Of a DNA stretch of 64,000 nt, positions 27,826 to 41,230 are shown one piece after another; position 1 is the stretch's first letter, and every line of letters begins with the position of its first letter. Source of the DNA: Acidobacteriales bacterium 59-55 (GTDB lineage: Bacteria; Acidobacteriota; Terriglobia; Terriglobales; Acidobacteriaceae); NCBI GenBank assembly GCA_001897435.1, contig MKSV01000004.1, forward strand, positions 1-64,000. Reading direction: 5' to 3'. The notes beneath the pieces are model-generated. The model saw only the letters and a program-made list of their open reading frames with translations, was not told the DNA's origin and made no database searches. The translations under genes and the position numbers were made by a program.

Positions 27826-30281
27826 ATGCCCAACAATCCAAACCGGCGAAAGGTGATGAGCATCACCCTGGGTGCGTGCTTCGTTGTGCTGTTCGCGATC
27901 CTGGCCACGCTCAATGCTTTCAACAAACAGCTTCCGCGTCCGGCGAATCTCGAACAGATCTTTCTGTTTACCGGGCTGTCGTTCGTGGCGTTTCTGCTCT
28001 TTGTGGTGGTGCTGGTGCTGCTGGCCCGCAACATGCTCAAGCTCTACGCCGATCAGCGCAGCCGGGTGATGGGGGCGCGCCTGCGCACGCGGATGTTCTG
28101 GGGCGCGGTGCTGGTCAGCTTTCTGCCCATCGCCTTCATGTTCGCCTTCAGCTACCTGCTGATGAACCGTTCGGTCGATCGCTGGTTCTCGCAGCCGGTG
28201 ACGCAGATGCGCGACGACAGCAACCACATGGCGCTGGCGCTGTCGCAGTACACGACGGCCAACGCACGCGCCGAGGCCGACTCGATTGCGGCGGGCATCG
28301 CCGACGCCGCGAATCTGACGACGCGAAAGTCGGCATCGGCTGTAGAGAAGACGACGCCGGATACAACGCCGAGGGCAACGGCGGCGCTCTCCCGGGCGAG
28401 CCGCGAAGCCATCGCCCGGGTGCTGAGTCAGCATGAGATCACGCTGCAGAACGGTTTCGCCATCATCTACCGCGACGGCCATGCCGTGACTACCTTCCAC
28501 ATGCCGCAGCGCGACGGCGCCACCGCCGAGGTGAAGCCATGGCTGCCCGAGCCGGTCACGGACGAGAACGGCACGGCGGCCAGCGTTCACACTCCTGCCA
28601 CCAACCCGACCGACGCGGCGATTCTCGCGGCGGCCCGGCGCAGCGACTCGCCTATCTTTTCGCTGGGGCAGATCGACTACGCGCTTGCCGCGACGACCGT
28701 CCAGCAGGGAAGCACCGTCGTCGTCGGACTGCCCATGCCGTTCGGCATGGCTTCCACCATGTCCCGCCTGCGCAAGGAAGCCGACGCCTACTGGGTTATC
28801 TTCCGCGAGCGCCGCCAGATCAGAAGCCTTTACATGAGCCTGCTGCTGATGATGACGATCCTTGCGCTCTTTGCCTCGAGCTGGATCGCGCTGCACATCG
28901 CCAAGCAGGTCACCAAACCGGTGGAGGCGCTGGGCGATGCGATGGAGGCCATCGCCGCCGGCGACTACGCGCACCGCGTGGGCGAGAGCGCAACCGAAGA
29001 ACTGGGCGAACTGGTGCGCAGCTTCAACCACATGGCCGCCGACCTTGAAGGAAGCCGCCGTGCCGTCGAACTCTCCACCGTGCAGTTGAGCACGGTCAAC
29101 GCCGCGCTGGAGGCGCGCCGCACCGAGCTTGAAACCATGCTGGAGACGATTCCCAACGGCGTGGCCACGCTCGACGCGGACCGCCGCATCGTGCTCACCA
29201 ACCGCGCGCTCAGCGAGATGATGGACCCGGGCGGCCAGCGGCCCTTCCCCGGCCGCAGTATCGAGGAGGCGTTTCCGCCGGAGGTCGCCGACGTGATCGA
29301 CCATCTCATCAAGCGCAGCCATCGCATGGGCTCGGCCTCGAGCGAGGTCGAGATGACCGGCGGCGTCAATGACAGGTTCGGCGGCAGCCTCAATCTGCTC
29401 GCTACGGTCGCGCTGCTCGAAACTCCGGGCAAGGCCGACCGCATGGCCCGCGAGCATCGCGGCTATGTGCTGGTGCTTGAAAATGCGACCGAACTGCTGC
29501 ACGCGCAGAAGCAGTCGGCATGGAAGGAGGTGGCGCGGCGCGTGGCGCACGAGATCAAGAATCCGCTCACGCCCATCAGCCTCAGCGCGGAGCAGATTCA
29601 CCGCCACATCGACCGGCTGGCGGCGATGCTGGCCGAGCGCGACGTGGAGTCGCCCTCGCCCGCCATCATTCGCCGCTGCAGCGAGGTCATCAGCTCGTCG
29701 GTCGAGAGCATGCGATCGCTGGTCGATCAGTTCTCCGCGCTGGCTGAGTTTCCTACGGCACGGCCGCGTCCCGCAGACCTCAACACCATCGTCGAAAATG
29801 CGCTGGCGCTGTTTGCCGGGCGAATGCAGACGATCACGGTGGCCAAGAATCTGACAGCCGGGCTGCCGCTGGTGCTGGCCGACCCCGAGGCGCTCAAGCG
29901 CGCTCTCGGTAACCTGATCGACAACGCGGTCGAGGCCATGCAGCACAGCCTTCTGCGCGAGCTGCGCATCGCGACGGCGCAGCTTGAAAACGGCATGATC
30001 GAGCTGACCATCGCCGACACCGGCACCGGCCTGACCGACGAGATGCGCGAGCGCCTCTTCCTGCCTTACTTCTCGACCAAGCAGCGCGGCACCGGCCTCG
30101 GCCTCGCCATCGCCGCGAAGATTATCCAGGAGCACCAGGGAACCATTCGCGCGGAGAAAAACTTTCCCGCCGGAGCCAAGTTCACCATCGAGCTGAAGAT
30201 AGCGACCGGCGCGGACTATGAAGCGGAACTCCCCAACGCAACTGCCGCAGCCGGCATCGGAAACAGCAACGGAGGCACTGT

Positions 30282-30285
<4 letters not shown>
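27826..30285 (+). CDS. NtrY-like sensor histidine kinase (HAMP, PAS-like, HisKA, HATPase)
   Basis: 819 aa; TM N-terminus, 'WKEVARRVAHEIKNPLTPISLSAEQIHRHI' H-box, 'NLIDNAVEAM', 'GTGLGLAIAAKIIQEHQG'. Confidence 0.93.
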
Positions 30286-31670
<1,385 letters not shown>

Positions 31671-31746
31671 AAGCGTCCATGCGAGTATTTGGACCTGGCT
31701 TGAATTGGTTGAAGCGAGTTTCGATACAATGGTGTTGAGGATTCCA

Positions 31747-31971
31747 ATGCCGTCGATAGGTAAAGTCACGATAAAGATAGCTGGCTCCGACTATATTGTC
31801 TCGGATGAATCAGGGCAGTCTTACGTCCTCAAAGGATATGGCAGCGGTAAAGGGCTGCCTCTGAACATTGACCCGCGCATCGACCTGACAAAGCCCATCT
31901 ATGAGCAGGTACAGAAGCTCGAGGGAAAGCGTCGCGGTAAAAAATCGCGGCATACGGCGACTGCCGCCTAG
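31747..31971 (+). CDS. Putative antitoxin partner of PIN-domain toxin
   Basis: 74 aa MPSIGKVTIKIAGSDYIVSDESGQSYVLKGYGSGKGLPLNIDPRIDLTKPIYEQVQKLEG...; stop codon abuts the PIN-gene ATG. Confidence 0.7.
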   Translation: MPSIGKVTIKIAGSDYIVSDESGQSYVLKGYGSGKGLPLNIDPRIDLTKPIYEQVQKLEGKRRGKKSRHTATAA

Positions 31972-32406
31972 ATGTCCGGGGTTTTGCTCGACACCCACGC
32001 ATTGTTATGGCTCGAAAACAGGGCTGCCCTCAAGGGTGAGGCTATATTTGCGATTGCTCAGGCCAGGGCTGCAAACAAGCTTGCCGTCTCTGCCATCTCT
32101 GCATGGGAGCTTGGCGTCGCACTCCAGAAAGTAAATGAAGAGAGAAGGCCGGGGCTCGGAGGAATGCAGGTAGATCTCTGGTTTCGTAAAGCGGTAGAGA
32201 AGCTGCATGCTCGAGTACTGCCAATCTCCACCGCCATCGCTCTCGAATCTGCCAGGGTTCCCGAGGTTTATGGCTACGGCGACCCCGGCGATTGTTTTCT
32301 GATTGCGACTGCGCGCGTTCGGAGGCTATCGCTTGTAACCAGGGATGCCAGGATCATCGCTCTCTCTAAAAGCGAACCTGGGTATCTAAAAGTGATTGAG
32401 TGCTAG
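31972..32406 (+). CDS. PIN-domain toxin (VapC-like)
   Basis: 'MSGVLLDTHALLWL', 'AISAWELG', 'GDPGDCFLIATA', 'LVTRDARI' acidic PIN motifs. Confidence 0.9.
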   Translation: MSGVLLDTHALLWLENRAALKGEAIFAIAQARAANKLAVSAISAWELGVALQKVNEERRPGLGGMQVDLWFRKAVEKLHARVLPISTAIALESARVPEVYGYGDPGDCFLIATARVRRLSLVTRDARIIALSKSEPGYLKVIEC

Positions 32407-32439
32407 ATTGATTGCGTCTGATCCGGCACCTGAGATTCA

Positions 32440-33480
32440 TTACTTTTCTTCACCCATCTGCTTTTCCGCAATTTCTTCCAACTGCCGCCGCCAGTCCAGA
32501 TCCTCGACGAATCCTCGCGAGCTTCGCCACTCCTCCTGCACCTTGACGAAGAGTTCGAGGAAGACCCGCGTTCCCAGCAGCGCTTCGATATCCTTCCGCG
32601 CCGCCGTGCCGATGCGCTTGAGCATCTCGCCCTGTTTGCCGATCAGGATGGCCTTCTGCCCCGTCCGCTCGCAATAGATTGCCGCGGCAATCTTTGTGAC
32701 CGGAAGTTTGCCGTCCTTCATCTTTTTCATGGAGGCGGGCTCCTCGTAGCGCTCGATGACTACCGCGGTCGCGTATGGAACCTCTTCGCCGGTGAGCATC
32801 AGAATCTTCTCGCGGATCAGCTCGGCTACGAGAAAACGCTCCGGCTGGTCTGTGAGTTGGTTCTTTGGAAAATATCGCTGGCCTTCTTTCAACTGACCGA
32901 CGATCTTGTCGAGCAGAAGCTCGAGGCCTTCCTTCTTGCGGGCGGAGATCGGCACCACCTCCGCGAAGGTATGCAGCGAACTCCAGTGCGCGATCAGCGG
33001 CAGCAGCTCTTCCTTGCGCACGGCGTCGATCTTGTTGAGCACAAGGATCACCGGGCACTCCAGCTTCTTCATCAGCGAGAGCGCAAAGTCGTCTTCGGCC
33101 GCGCTCATGGCCATGCGTCCGGTCGTCTTTCCGCCTTCGGAGGTCTTCGCCAGCCGGTGGGTCACGTCGACGATAAACAGCACGGCGTCGCGCGACTCCA
33201 GCGCGTCGTGGACCTCCTGCATCATACGGCGGTCGAGTTGCGTCTCCGGCTTGTGCACACCGGGCGTATCGACCAGCACGACCTGCGCCGCCGGATGGCC
33301 GGGCTCGCCCTTGGCTTTCTTCTTCAGCGGAACTTCGAGCACGCCATGAATGCGCGTCCGCGTCGTCTGCGGCTTGTGCGTGACGATGGCGAGCTTCTGT
33401 CCCAGCAGGGCATTCAACAGTGTGGATTTACCGGCGTTGGGCCGGCCGATAATCGAGACGAAACCGGAACGAAAGGGCAT
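32440..33480 (-). CDS. era: GTPase Era
   Basis: MPFRSGFVSIIGRPNAGKSTLLNALLGQKLAIVTHKPQTTRTRIHGV...KH domain 'KAILIGKQGEMLKRIGTAARKDIEALLG'. Confidence 0.98.
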   Translation of the reverse strand: MPFRSGFVSIIGRPNAGKSTLLNALLGQKLAIVTHKPQTTRTRIHGVLEVPLKKKAKGEPGHPAAQVVLVDTPGVHKPETQLDRRMMQEVHDALESRDAVLFIVDVTHRLAKTSEGGKTTGRMAMSAAEDDFALSLMKKLECPVILVLNKIDAVRKEELLPLIAHWSSLHTFAEVVPISARKKEGLELLLDKIVGQLKEGQRYFPKNQLTDQPERFLVAELIREKILMLTGEEVPYATAVVIERYEEPASMKKMKDGKLPVTKIAAAIYCERTGQKAILIGKQGEMLKRIGTAARKDIEALLGTRVFLELFVKVQEEWRSSRGFVEDLDWRRQLEEIAEKQMGEEK

Positions 33481-33583
33481 CCCCCATTATGCGCTGTGCG
33501 GGCTGTGCATCGGCATCGAACGGCCAGGTCTCTATGGCATTTCTGGCGTACTGCGAATTTTCATTGCCGCCGCCTGCATCTGA

Positions 33584-34762
<1,179 letters not shown>

Positions 34763-34838
34763 GTGAACCAGCACCAAAGAAGGGATCAGGCTCCCTGCTA
34801 TCCTGACCCATTCACAGGCTTCAACGCCCGAGGCGCAC

Positions 34839-36551
34839 ATGCGTTCTGTTCTTCTCTTCGCGGTAACTCTGTTCCTTACGTCTATCGCTTCCGCGCAGCG
34901 CATCGAAGTCACCATCCCCTCGGCAAAGCCGCTCACCGGCCATCTCATCCTCGTCATCTCCAGGAAGGACACGCCTGAGCCGCGCATGCAGATGGAAGAG
35001 ACCTACGACTCCGCGCAGGGCTTCGGCGTCGATGTCGAAGGCCTTGCGCCCGGCACGCCCATCGTTATCGACGACAAGACGCCCGGCTATCCGCGCCGGT
35101 CGCTCGCCGATCTCGACGCCGGCGACTACACCGTGCAAGCGGTCTTCAATGTCTACGAGCAGTTCCATCTCGCCTCCGGAAAGACGCTGTGGCTGCCGCC
35201 CGACAAGGGCGAAGGCCAGCACTGGAACCGCAAGCCCGGCAACCCTTACAACGCGCCGGTCAAGCTGCACATCGATCCGCGTTCGAGCGCGACGCTCAAG
35301 CTCACCCTCGACAAGGTGATTCCGCCCATTGCGGGCACCGACGAAGATCCTGCCGTGATCGCCGCTAAAGCAGGAAATGCGAAGTGGCTCCGCTACACCC
35401 GTTTCCGCAGCGAGAAGCTGAGCAAATTCTGGGGCCGCGATATGTACCTCGGCGCCTGGGTGCTGCTGCCGCCGGGCTTCAACGAGCATCCCGACGCTCA
35501 CTACCCGCTGATCGTCTATCAGGACCACTTCCACGCCGGGTTTGCCTCGCCGCTTCCCTGGGTCACGACGCCGCCTGAAGACGCGGAGGGCCGCTCCGGC
35601 TATCGGAATGTTGCGGCCTACAAGTTCTTTCAGGATTGGACGGCGGGCCGCCTTCCGCGCGTCCTTCTCCTGTATGTGCAAAGCCCCAACCCCTACTACG
35701 ACGACTCCTACGATGTGGATTCGGCCAACGTCGGTCCTTACGGCTCGGCCATCAACGAGGAGCTGATTCCCGCGATCGAACGGAAGTATCGCGGCCTGGG
35801 CCAGGGATGGGCGCGCGCCACCTACGGCGGCAGCACCGGAGGCTGGGAGTCGCTGGCAACGCAGATCTTTTATCCCGAGATGTATAACGGCACCTACACC
35901 GCCTGCCCCGATCCGGTCGACTTCCACGCCTACCAGAACATCGATCTCTACAACGACGACAACGCCTTCGTCCGCAGGGGCGACTTCGGCGAGATGCCCA
36001 TCGCCGCCGACCGCAAGCCCGACGGCACCATCATCGGCATGGTCGGCGACGAGTACCGCTACGAGCGCGTCCTCGGCACCCACACCCGCTCGACCGAGCA
36101 GTGGGCCATCTGGCAGGCGGTCTTCTCACCCGCCGGCCCTGACGGCTATCCCAAGGACGTCATCGACCCGACCACCGGGGCGATCGACAAGTCCACCGTC
36201 AAATACTGGCACGATCACTACGATCTCACCGCCATCCTCCAGCGCGACTGGGCGAGCCTTGGGCCGAAGCTCGAAGGCAAGCTGCATCTCGCGGTCGGCG
36301 ACGGCGATACCTACTTTCTCAACAACGCCGTGCATCTGCTTCAGACCGCGCTCGACGGCACACGCAATCCGCATTCGGACGCGACCTTCCAGTACGGTCC
36401 GCGCATGCCGCACTGCTACACCGGCGGTCCGGCGGAGTACACGCTTGAGGAGAATCGCGACACCTGGCCGCAGCGGGTGATTCCGCAGATGGTGGACCAC
36501 ATGCTCCGGACTGCTCCTAAAGGAGCCGACACGAAAAGCTGGCGCTACTAG
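34839..36551 (+). CDS. Secreted hypothetical protein with esterase-like (alpha/beta hydrolase-fold) region
   Basis: 570 aa; signal peptide; 'LGAWVLLPPGFNEHPDAHYPLIVYQDHFH...ATYGGSTGGWESLATQIFYPEMYNGT'. Confidence 0.75.
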   Translation: MRSVLLFAVTLFLTSIASAQRIEVTIPSAKPLTGHLILVISRKDTPEPRMQMEETYDSAQGFGVDVEGLAPGTPIVIDDKTPGYPRRSLADLDAGDYTVQAVFNVYEQFHLASGKTLWLPPDKGEGQHWNRKPGNPYNAPVKLHIDPRSSATLKLTLDKVIPPIAGTDEDPAVIAAKAGNAKWLRYTRFRSEKLSKFWGRDMYLGAWVLLPPGFNEHPDAHYPLIVYQDHFHAGFASPLPWVTTPPEDAEGRSGYRNVAAYKFFQDWTAGRLPRVLLLYVQSPNPYYDDSYDVDSANVGPYGSAINEELIPAIERKYRGLGQGWARATYGGSTGGWESLATQIFYPEMYNGTYTACPDPVDFHAYQNIDLYNDDNAFVRRGDFGEMPIAADRKPDGTIIGMVGDEYRYERVLGTHTRSTEQWAIWQAVFSPAGPDGYPKDVIDPTTGAIDKSTVKYWHDHYDLTAILQRDWASLGPKLEGKLHLAVGDGDTYFLNNAVHLLQTALDGTRNPHSDATFQYGPRMPHCYTGGPAEYTLEENRDTWPQRVIPQMVDHMLRTAPKGADTKSWRY

Positions 36552-36730
36552 CGCGGTTCTTCCCGAAACAAAGACGGGTGCCCCATCTCCGGATTCTCGG
36601 ACATAGGAGATCCGCGCCGACTTGACAGCGAAGATAAAAGAAACTAAAAACGCCTATACGAAATAAAACAGTGCAAAGGCGAAAGCCTGTCTTTGCGCCG
36701 CCCTGCCGGGACCACGATCGGAGTACACCT

Positions 36731-39019
36731 TTGAGACGAACGCTTGCATTCGCACCCCTTCTCCTTGCCCTTCTGACTCTCCCTGTGTCTGCGCAGGCTC
36801 CTCGTCTCGATTCGTGGAAGATCGTCGGTCCCGGCGGCGGCGGCACCATGATCGCGCCTACGATCAGCCCGCACGACTCGCGGCTGGTGGTCGAGCACTG
36901 CGATATGACCGGCGGCTACATCACTCACGACAACGGCGAATCCTGGCGCATGTTCAACCTGCGGATCGGCTTCAATGGCTTTGCCTTCGATCCCTCGAAC
37001 AAGGACGTCATCTATGCCGCGAACTCCGCGCTCTGGCGCAGCGAGGATCGCGGCAAGTCGTGGAGCATGCTCTTTCCCGACCCGCAGAAGAACACGGTGG
37101 AGCACCAGGTCGGCGACCACTCCGACATCTACCTCTCGACGGACGATGCAGCCTATCCGGGAGCGGGTGAGTTCACGGCGATCGCCGTCGATCCGCACGA
37201 CTCCAAGCGCCTCTTTGTCGCCTTTACGAAGAGCCGTTCCACCTCCGCCGTCTATGGCTCGACCGATCGCGGAGCGTCGTGGAAGGAACTGGCGGCGATT
37301 CCCGGCAGCGCGCTTCTGCTGACGCTCGACAAGGGAGATCTGATCGCCGTTGCGGGCAAGGCGGCATACCGGATCGGCAGCGACGGCAAGGCTGCCGCGC
37401 TCGGCCAGTTGCAGAGCAACATCTCGGTTGCCGCCGCGGCCCACGCGGGCGATGCGGCACGGCTGTACGCGACCACGGTGGACGGCAAGGTATTTCTCTC
37501 GGAGAACGCGGGCGGCAAATGGAGCGAGGTGACGCCTGACCTCGGCCTGGGCACGGTTCAGTTCCATGCCATCTCTGCCAGCGATCAGCACGGAGAGGTG
37601 GCGTATGTCGGCTTCCGCTCAGGCGAGGTCGGTGAGACGCGGTCGAATCTCTACAACGGCATCGCCAAGACGACCGACGGCGGCAAGAGCTGGAAGATCG
37701 TCTACAAGGAGTCGACCGTCCCAGCGAAGAATCTTGAGGGCACCTGGATCGAGGCGCGTGCCGGGGTTGAGCACACGGAGTCGATCTTCTCGGATGCTCC
37801 CTGGAGCCTCGGCGTCGCGCCCACCGACCCGAACGTCGTCTATGCCACGGATCTTTTCCGCACCTATCGCTCACTCGACGGCGGCAAGCAGTGGAAGGAG
37901 GTCAACTCGCGTCACGTCGCCGGCGATGCCTGGACCACGCGCGGCCTCGACGTCACCACCAGCTACGGAGTTCAGTTCGATCCCTTCGACTCGAAGCATA
38001 TCTATGTGCCCACGACCGATATCGGCCTCTTCCAGAGCCGCGACGGCGGCAGCTCCTGGCAAAGCTCCACGGTCGGCGTTCCCGAGCGCTGGCGCAACAC
38101 AACCTATTGGCTTGCCTTCGATCCCAAGGTGAAGGGGCTGGTCTGGGGAGCCTTCAGCGGCGTGCATGACCTGCCCCGGCCGAAGATGTGGAGGGGGCGC
38201 AGCACCGAGCGGTACCACGGCGGCGTCGGCGTCTCGACCGATGGCGGCCTGCATTGGACGGTGAGCAACCAGGGCATGCCGCAGACTGCGGTCACGCATA
38301 TTCTGATGGACCCGGACAGCCCGGTCGGCAACCGCGTGCTCTACGCCACCGGCTTTGGCAAGGGCGTCTTCAAGTCGTCGGATAACGGTAAGACCTGGGC
38401 GCTCAAGAATGACGGCATTACCGAGGCGCATCCCTTTGCCTGGCGGCTGACCCAGGCGAAGGAGGGAACGCTCTATCTTGTGATCGCCCGCGAGAGCGAG
38501 CGCCGCGACGCTCCCGCCTCCCAGGACGGCGCGCTCTATCGCTCGACGGACAAGGCCGAGCACTGGACCCGGATGAACATGCCGGCGGGGGTGAGCGGCC
38601 CCACCACGGTCTCGGTCGATCCCCGCGACTCGAAGCGGCTGTACCTGACGGCATGGGGCCGCGTGGGACCGATCGTGGACACCGACGGCGGCGTCTATGT
38701 CTCCACCAACGGCGGCAGGAGCTGGAAGGCGCTGTTCACCGATTCGCAGCACGTCTACGACCTGACCATCGATGCCAGCAATCCGGATGTTCTCTACATT
38801 ACCGGCTTCGACGAGGCAGCTTACCGCTCCACCGACCGGGGCGCGCACTGGACCCAGATCAACGGCTACAACTTCAAGTGGGGCCATCGCGTCACGCCGG
38901 ATGCGAACGATCCGTCGATGATCTACATCAATACCTACGGCGGAGGCGTCTGGCACGGTCCGGTCGACGGCGGCAAGCCTCAGCAGGATGACCTGACGCC
39001 GATCCCCGTGGCGCACTGA
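36731..39019 (+). CDS. Secreted BNR/Asp-box beta-propeller protein (sortilin/xyloglucanase-like repeats)
   Basis: TTG start with signal peptide; repeated 'S.DRG.SW', 'TTDGGKSW', 'STNGGRSW', 'SSDNGKTW' Asp-box motifs. Confidence 0.85.
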   Translation: MRRTLAFAPLLLALLTLPVSAQAPRLDSWKIVGPGGGGTMIAPTISPHDSRLVVEHCDMTGGYITHDNGESWRMFNLRIGFNGFAFDPSNKDVIYAANSALWRSEDRGKSWSMLFPDPQKNTVEHQVGDHSDIYLSTDDAAYPGAGEFTAIAVDPHDSKRLFVAFTKSRSTSAVYGSTDRGASWKELAAIPGSALLLTLDKGDLIAVAGKAAYRIGSDGKAAALGQLQSNISVAAAAHAGDAARLYATTVDGKVFLSENAGGKWSEVTPDLGLGTVQFHAISASDQHGEVAYVGFRSGEVGETRSNLYNGIAKTTDGGKSWKIVYKESTVPAKNLEGTWIEARAGVEHTESIFSDAPWSLGVAPTDPNVVYATDLFRTYRSLDGGKQWKEVNSRHVAGDAWTTRGLDVTTSYGVQFDPFDSKHIYVPTTDIGLFQSRDGGSSWQSSTVGVPERWRNTTYWLAFDPKVKGLVWGAFSGVHDLPRPKMWRGRSTERYHGGVGVSTDGGLHWTVSNQGMPQTAVTHILMDPDSPVGNRVLYATGFGKGVFKSSDNGKTWALKNDGITEAHPFAWRLTQAKEGTLYLVIARESERRDAPASQDGALYRSTDKAEHWTRMNMPAGVSGPTTVSVDPRDSKRLYLTAWGRVGPIVDTDGGVYVSTNGGRSWKALFTDSQHVYDLTIDASNPDVLYITGFDEAAYRSTDRGAHWTQINGYNFKWGHRVTPDANDPSMIYINTYGGGVWHGPVDGGKPQQDDLTPIPVAH

Positions 39020-39292
39020 TAAAAGGTGATTCATGGAGAACGCGCCGGCGGCGGAGTTACGAAAGTCCGTGCCGGCGCGGCTCGATTTCTGACTCCTGCG
39101 GCCGACGTGTCTTCGTCTCCTTCGCGGGCGAGAAGAAGCGCGTGCCCCAGGTTTGATCTCCAGCGAATGGGGTTCGGCGACCACGGATGCAGGTCGCGCG
39201 GTTCCAATTTGTTGCGGGCGTGGTTCCCGGACAAAGAAGTTAGCCCGTATTTTTCACGATTCCTCTTATCTCGCACATAATAGTTGCAGCGC

Positions 39293-40615
39293 ATGGAATC
39301 CTTTTTCTCACGATTCAAGAATGTCCTTGTCCTGGTTGCGGTCCTGTTTGCGCAGACCATCGGCCTGGCCATTCAGGTGCGCCGTCCTGCCGAGTTCGGA
39401 GCGCCCGACAGCCATCAGGTCACCCTCATGCGCTACTGGGTGGTGGCCGCGGTCACGCCGTTCGAGCGCGCCTTCCATGCCGCCGGCTACAACGTGCGCC
39501 AGGCCTGGGGCAATTACATCAACCTCCGCCATGTTCATCAACAGAATCAGGATCTACAGCAGGAGATTGCGCGTCTGCGGCTGGAACAGGCGGCCTTTGC
39601 CGAGGACGCCGTGCAGGGCCACCGCCTGCAGGCTCTGCTCGCCTTTCAGCAGCACTACATCGCCTCCACCGTGGCGGCGCAGGTGATCGGCACCAGCGGC
39701 ACCGATCTCTCCCGCCTCATCTATATCGATAAGGGCAACGACTACCATCTCAAGCCCGACATGGCCGTCATTACGCCGGACGGCATCGTCGGCAAGATTC
39801 GCGATGTTTTTCCGCATACGGCGCAGGTGCTTCTGATCAGCGACCAGACCTCGGGCGCGGGCGTGCTGCTGGCCAGCACCCGCATCCTGGCGATTCTGCA
39901 TGGCAGCTCCACCGGGCAGGTGCAGATCACCAACCTCACCGCGGACTCGCGCATCAAGCCCGGCGAAACGGTGCTGACCTCGGGCGGCGATCAGATCTTC
40001 CCGCGCGGCCTGCCGGTCGGCACCATCGAGTCGATCGCGCCCGATCCCGACCACCAGCCCTACACCGCGATCCGCATCAAGCCCGCAGCCAATCTCTCGC
40101 AGTTGGAGGAGGTGCTCGTCATCACCGGCACCAAGCCTACGCTGCCCGCGGCCGCGCAGAAGGATCTCGCGGCCGGAGTCGCCACCGCCGAAGCCAGGGC
40201 TGCTGTCGAGGCCGCCGCCAAGGCCAAGGCCGCCGCCGATGCCGAGGCTGCCGCCGAAGCCTCCGCCCGCTCTGCCGCCGAGGTGATGGCCGATCGCCTG
40301 CCCAGCCTGCACGATCCCAACGCGCCTCCGGCTCCGGCGGGCAACCCGCAGGCGCTGCCCAGCACCGTCGTTCCGCGCCCGCTGCCTGCGATCCGCCCCG
40401 ACCGCTACTCCCCCGGCGACACGCCGCCGGCCTCGTCGCTTGTGCCCGGAGCCCGGAGCAGCCGGACTTACAACGCAACCCCCAACGCAGCCCCGACCAA
40501 TGCAGCCCCGTCGCCGGAATCGCCGGACGGCACAGCCCCTCGCGCAGCGAAGAAGCCGCGGGAAACTCCCCAGCCCCAGTCCAAGCCCCAAACCCCGGAA
40601 GAGCCGGAAAACTAG
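39293..40615 (+). CDS. mreC: Rod shape-determining protein MreC
   Basis: MESFFSRFKNVLVLVAVLFAQTIGLAIQVRR...'VIGKIRDVFPHTAQVLLISDQTSGAGVLLASTR'-type core; A/P-rich C-terminal tail. Confidence 0.93.
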   Translation: MESFFSRFKNVLVLVAVLFAQTIGLAIQVRRPAEFGAPDSHQVTLMRYWVVAAVTPFERAFHAAGYNVRQAWGNYINLRHVHQQNQDLQQEIARLRLEQAAFAEDAVQGHRLQALLAFQQHYIASTVAAQVIGTSGTDLSRLIYIDKGNDYHLKPDMAVITPDGIVGKIRDVFPHTAQVLLISDQTSGAGVLLASTRILAILHGSSTGQVQITNLTADSRIKPGETVLTSGGDQIFPRGLPVGTIESIAPDPDHQPYTAIRIKPAANLSQLEEVLVITGTKPTLPAAAQKDLAAGVATAEARAAVEAAAKAKAAADAEAAAEASARSAAEVMADRLPSLHDPNAPPAPAGNPQALPSTVVPRPLPAIRPDRYSPGDTPPASSLVPGARSSRTYNATPNAAPTNAAPSPESPDGTAPRAAKKPRETPQPQSKPQTPEEPEN

Positions 40616-40622
40616 CTAAAGA

Positions 40623-41147
40623 ATGCTTAATCGCAGCTACACCTCTCGTCGAGAACTCGAGCAGCACACCTTCTCCCCCATCGTTACGCTGGTGGTGCCG
40701 GTGCTGGCGATTCTGCTGCAATCCTTTCTGCCCCGGCCGTTTCCGCGTTTCGCGATCCTCGATCTTCCGCTTATCGTGGTGCTGTTCTTTGCCGTCTCCC
40801 GGCGCAGCCCCATCGCCGGAACCCTGACCGGAGCCATCATCGGCCTGCTACAGGATGCGCTCACCAACCAGCCCATTGGCGTCAACGGAATGGCCAAGTC
40901 GGCCATCGGCTACACCGCTGCCAGCATCGGGCTACAGGTCGATGTGGAGAGCCCGCTGACGCGCATCGTGATCACCTTCGGTTTCTCGCTCGTCAACAGC
41001 GTTCTGCTCTTTCTGATCGACCATCGCCTGCTGGGTTTGTCCGGCTTCCATCTGCTTTGGGCGCACGAGTTGATCCGCGCCACTGCCAACACCGTGGTCG
41101 CTATCCCCATCTTCTTTCTCCTCGACCGCACCAAGCGGATTGATTAG
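40623..41147 (+). CDS. mreD: Rod shape-determining protein MreD
   Basis: 174 aa multi-TM, 'AGTLTGAIIGLLQDALTNQPIGVNGMAKSAIGYTAASIG' between mreC and mrdA. Confidence 0.92.
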   Translation: MLNRSYTSRRELEQHTFSPIVTLVVPVLAILLQSFLPRPFPRFAILDLPLIVVLFFAVSRRSPIAGTLTGAIIGLLQDALTNQPIGVNGMAKSAIGYTAASIGLQVDVESPLTRIVITFGFSLVNSVLLFLIDHRLLGLSGFHLLWAHELIRATANTVVAIPIFFLLDRTKRID

Positions 41148-41230
41148 ATTGCGATGATTCGTCGCGGATTGCTCTCGATTGCGATGATTCGTCTAAACAG
41201 CAGGTCGTAAACTGGAAGTCGGCCTTCAAC

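Noticed and set aside
27784-30135. 783-aa minus-strand ORF opposite the NtrY-like kinase
   Set aside because: Antisense shadow in high-GC DNA; R/H/Q-rich composition, no domain recognisable.
34821-36083. 420-aa minus-strand ORF opposite the 34839-36551 gene
   Set aside because: Shadow ORF with biased composition; sense ORF has a signal peptide and conserved blocks.
39031-39372. Minus-strand 113-aa ORF upstream of mreC
   Set aside because: No recognisable domain and it overlaps the mreC start; no support beyond being open.
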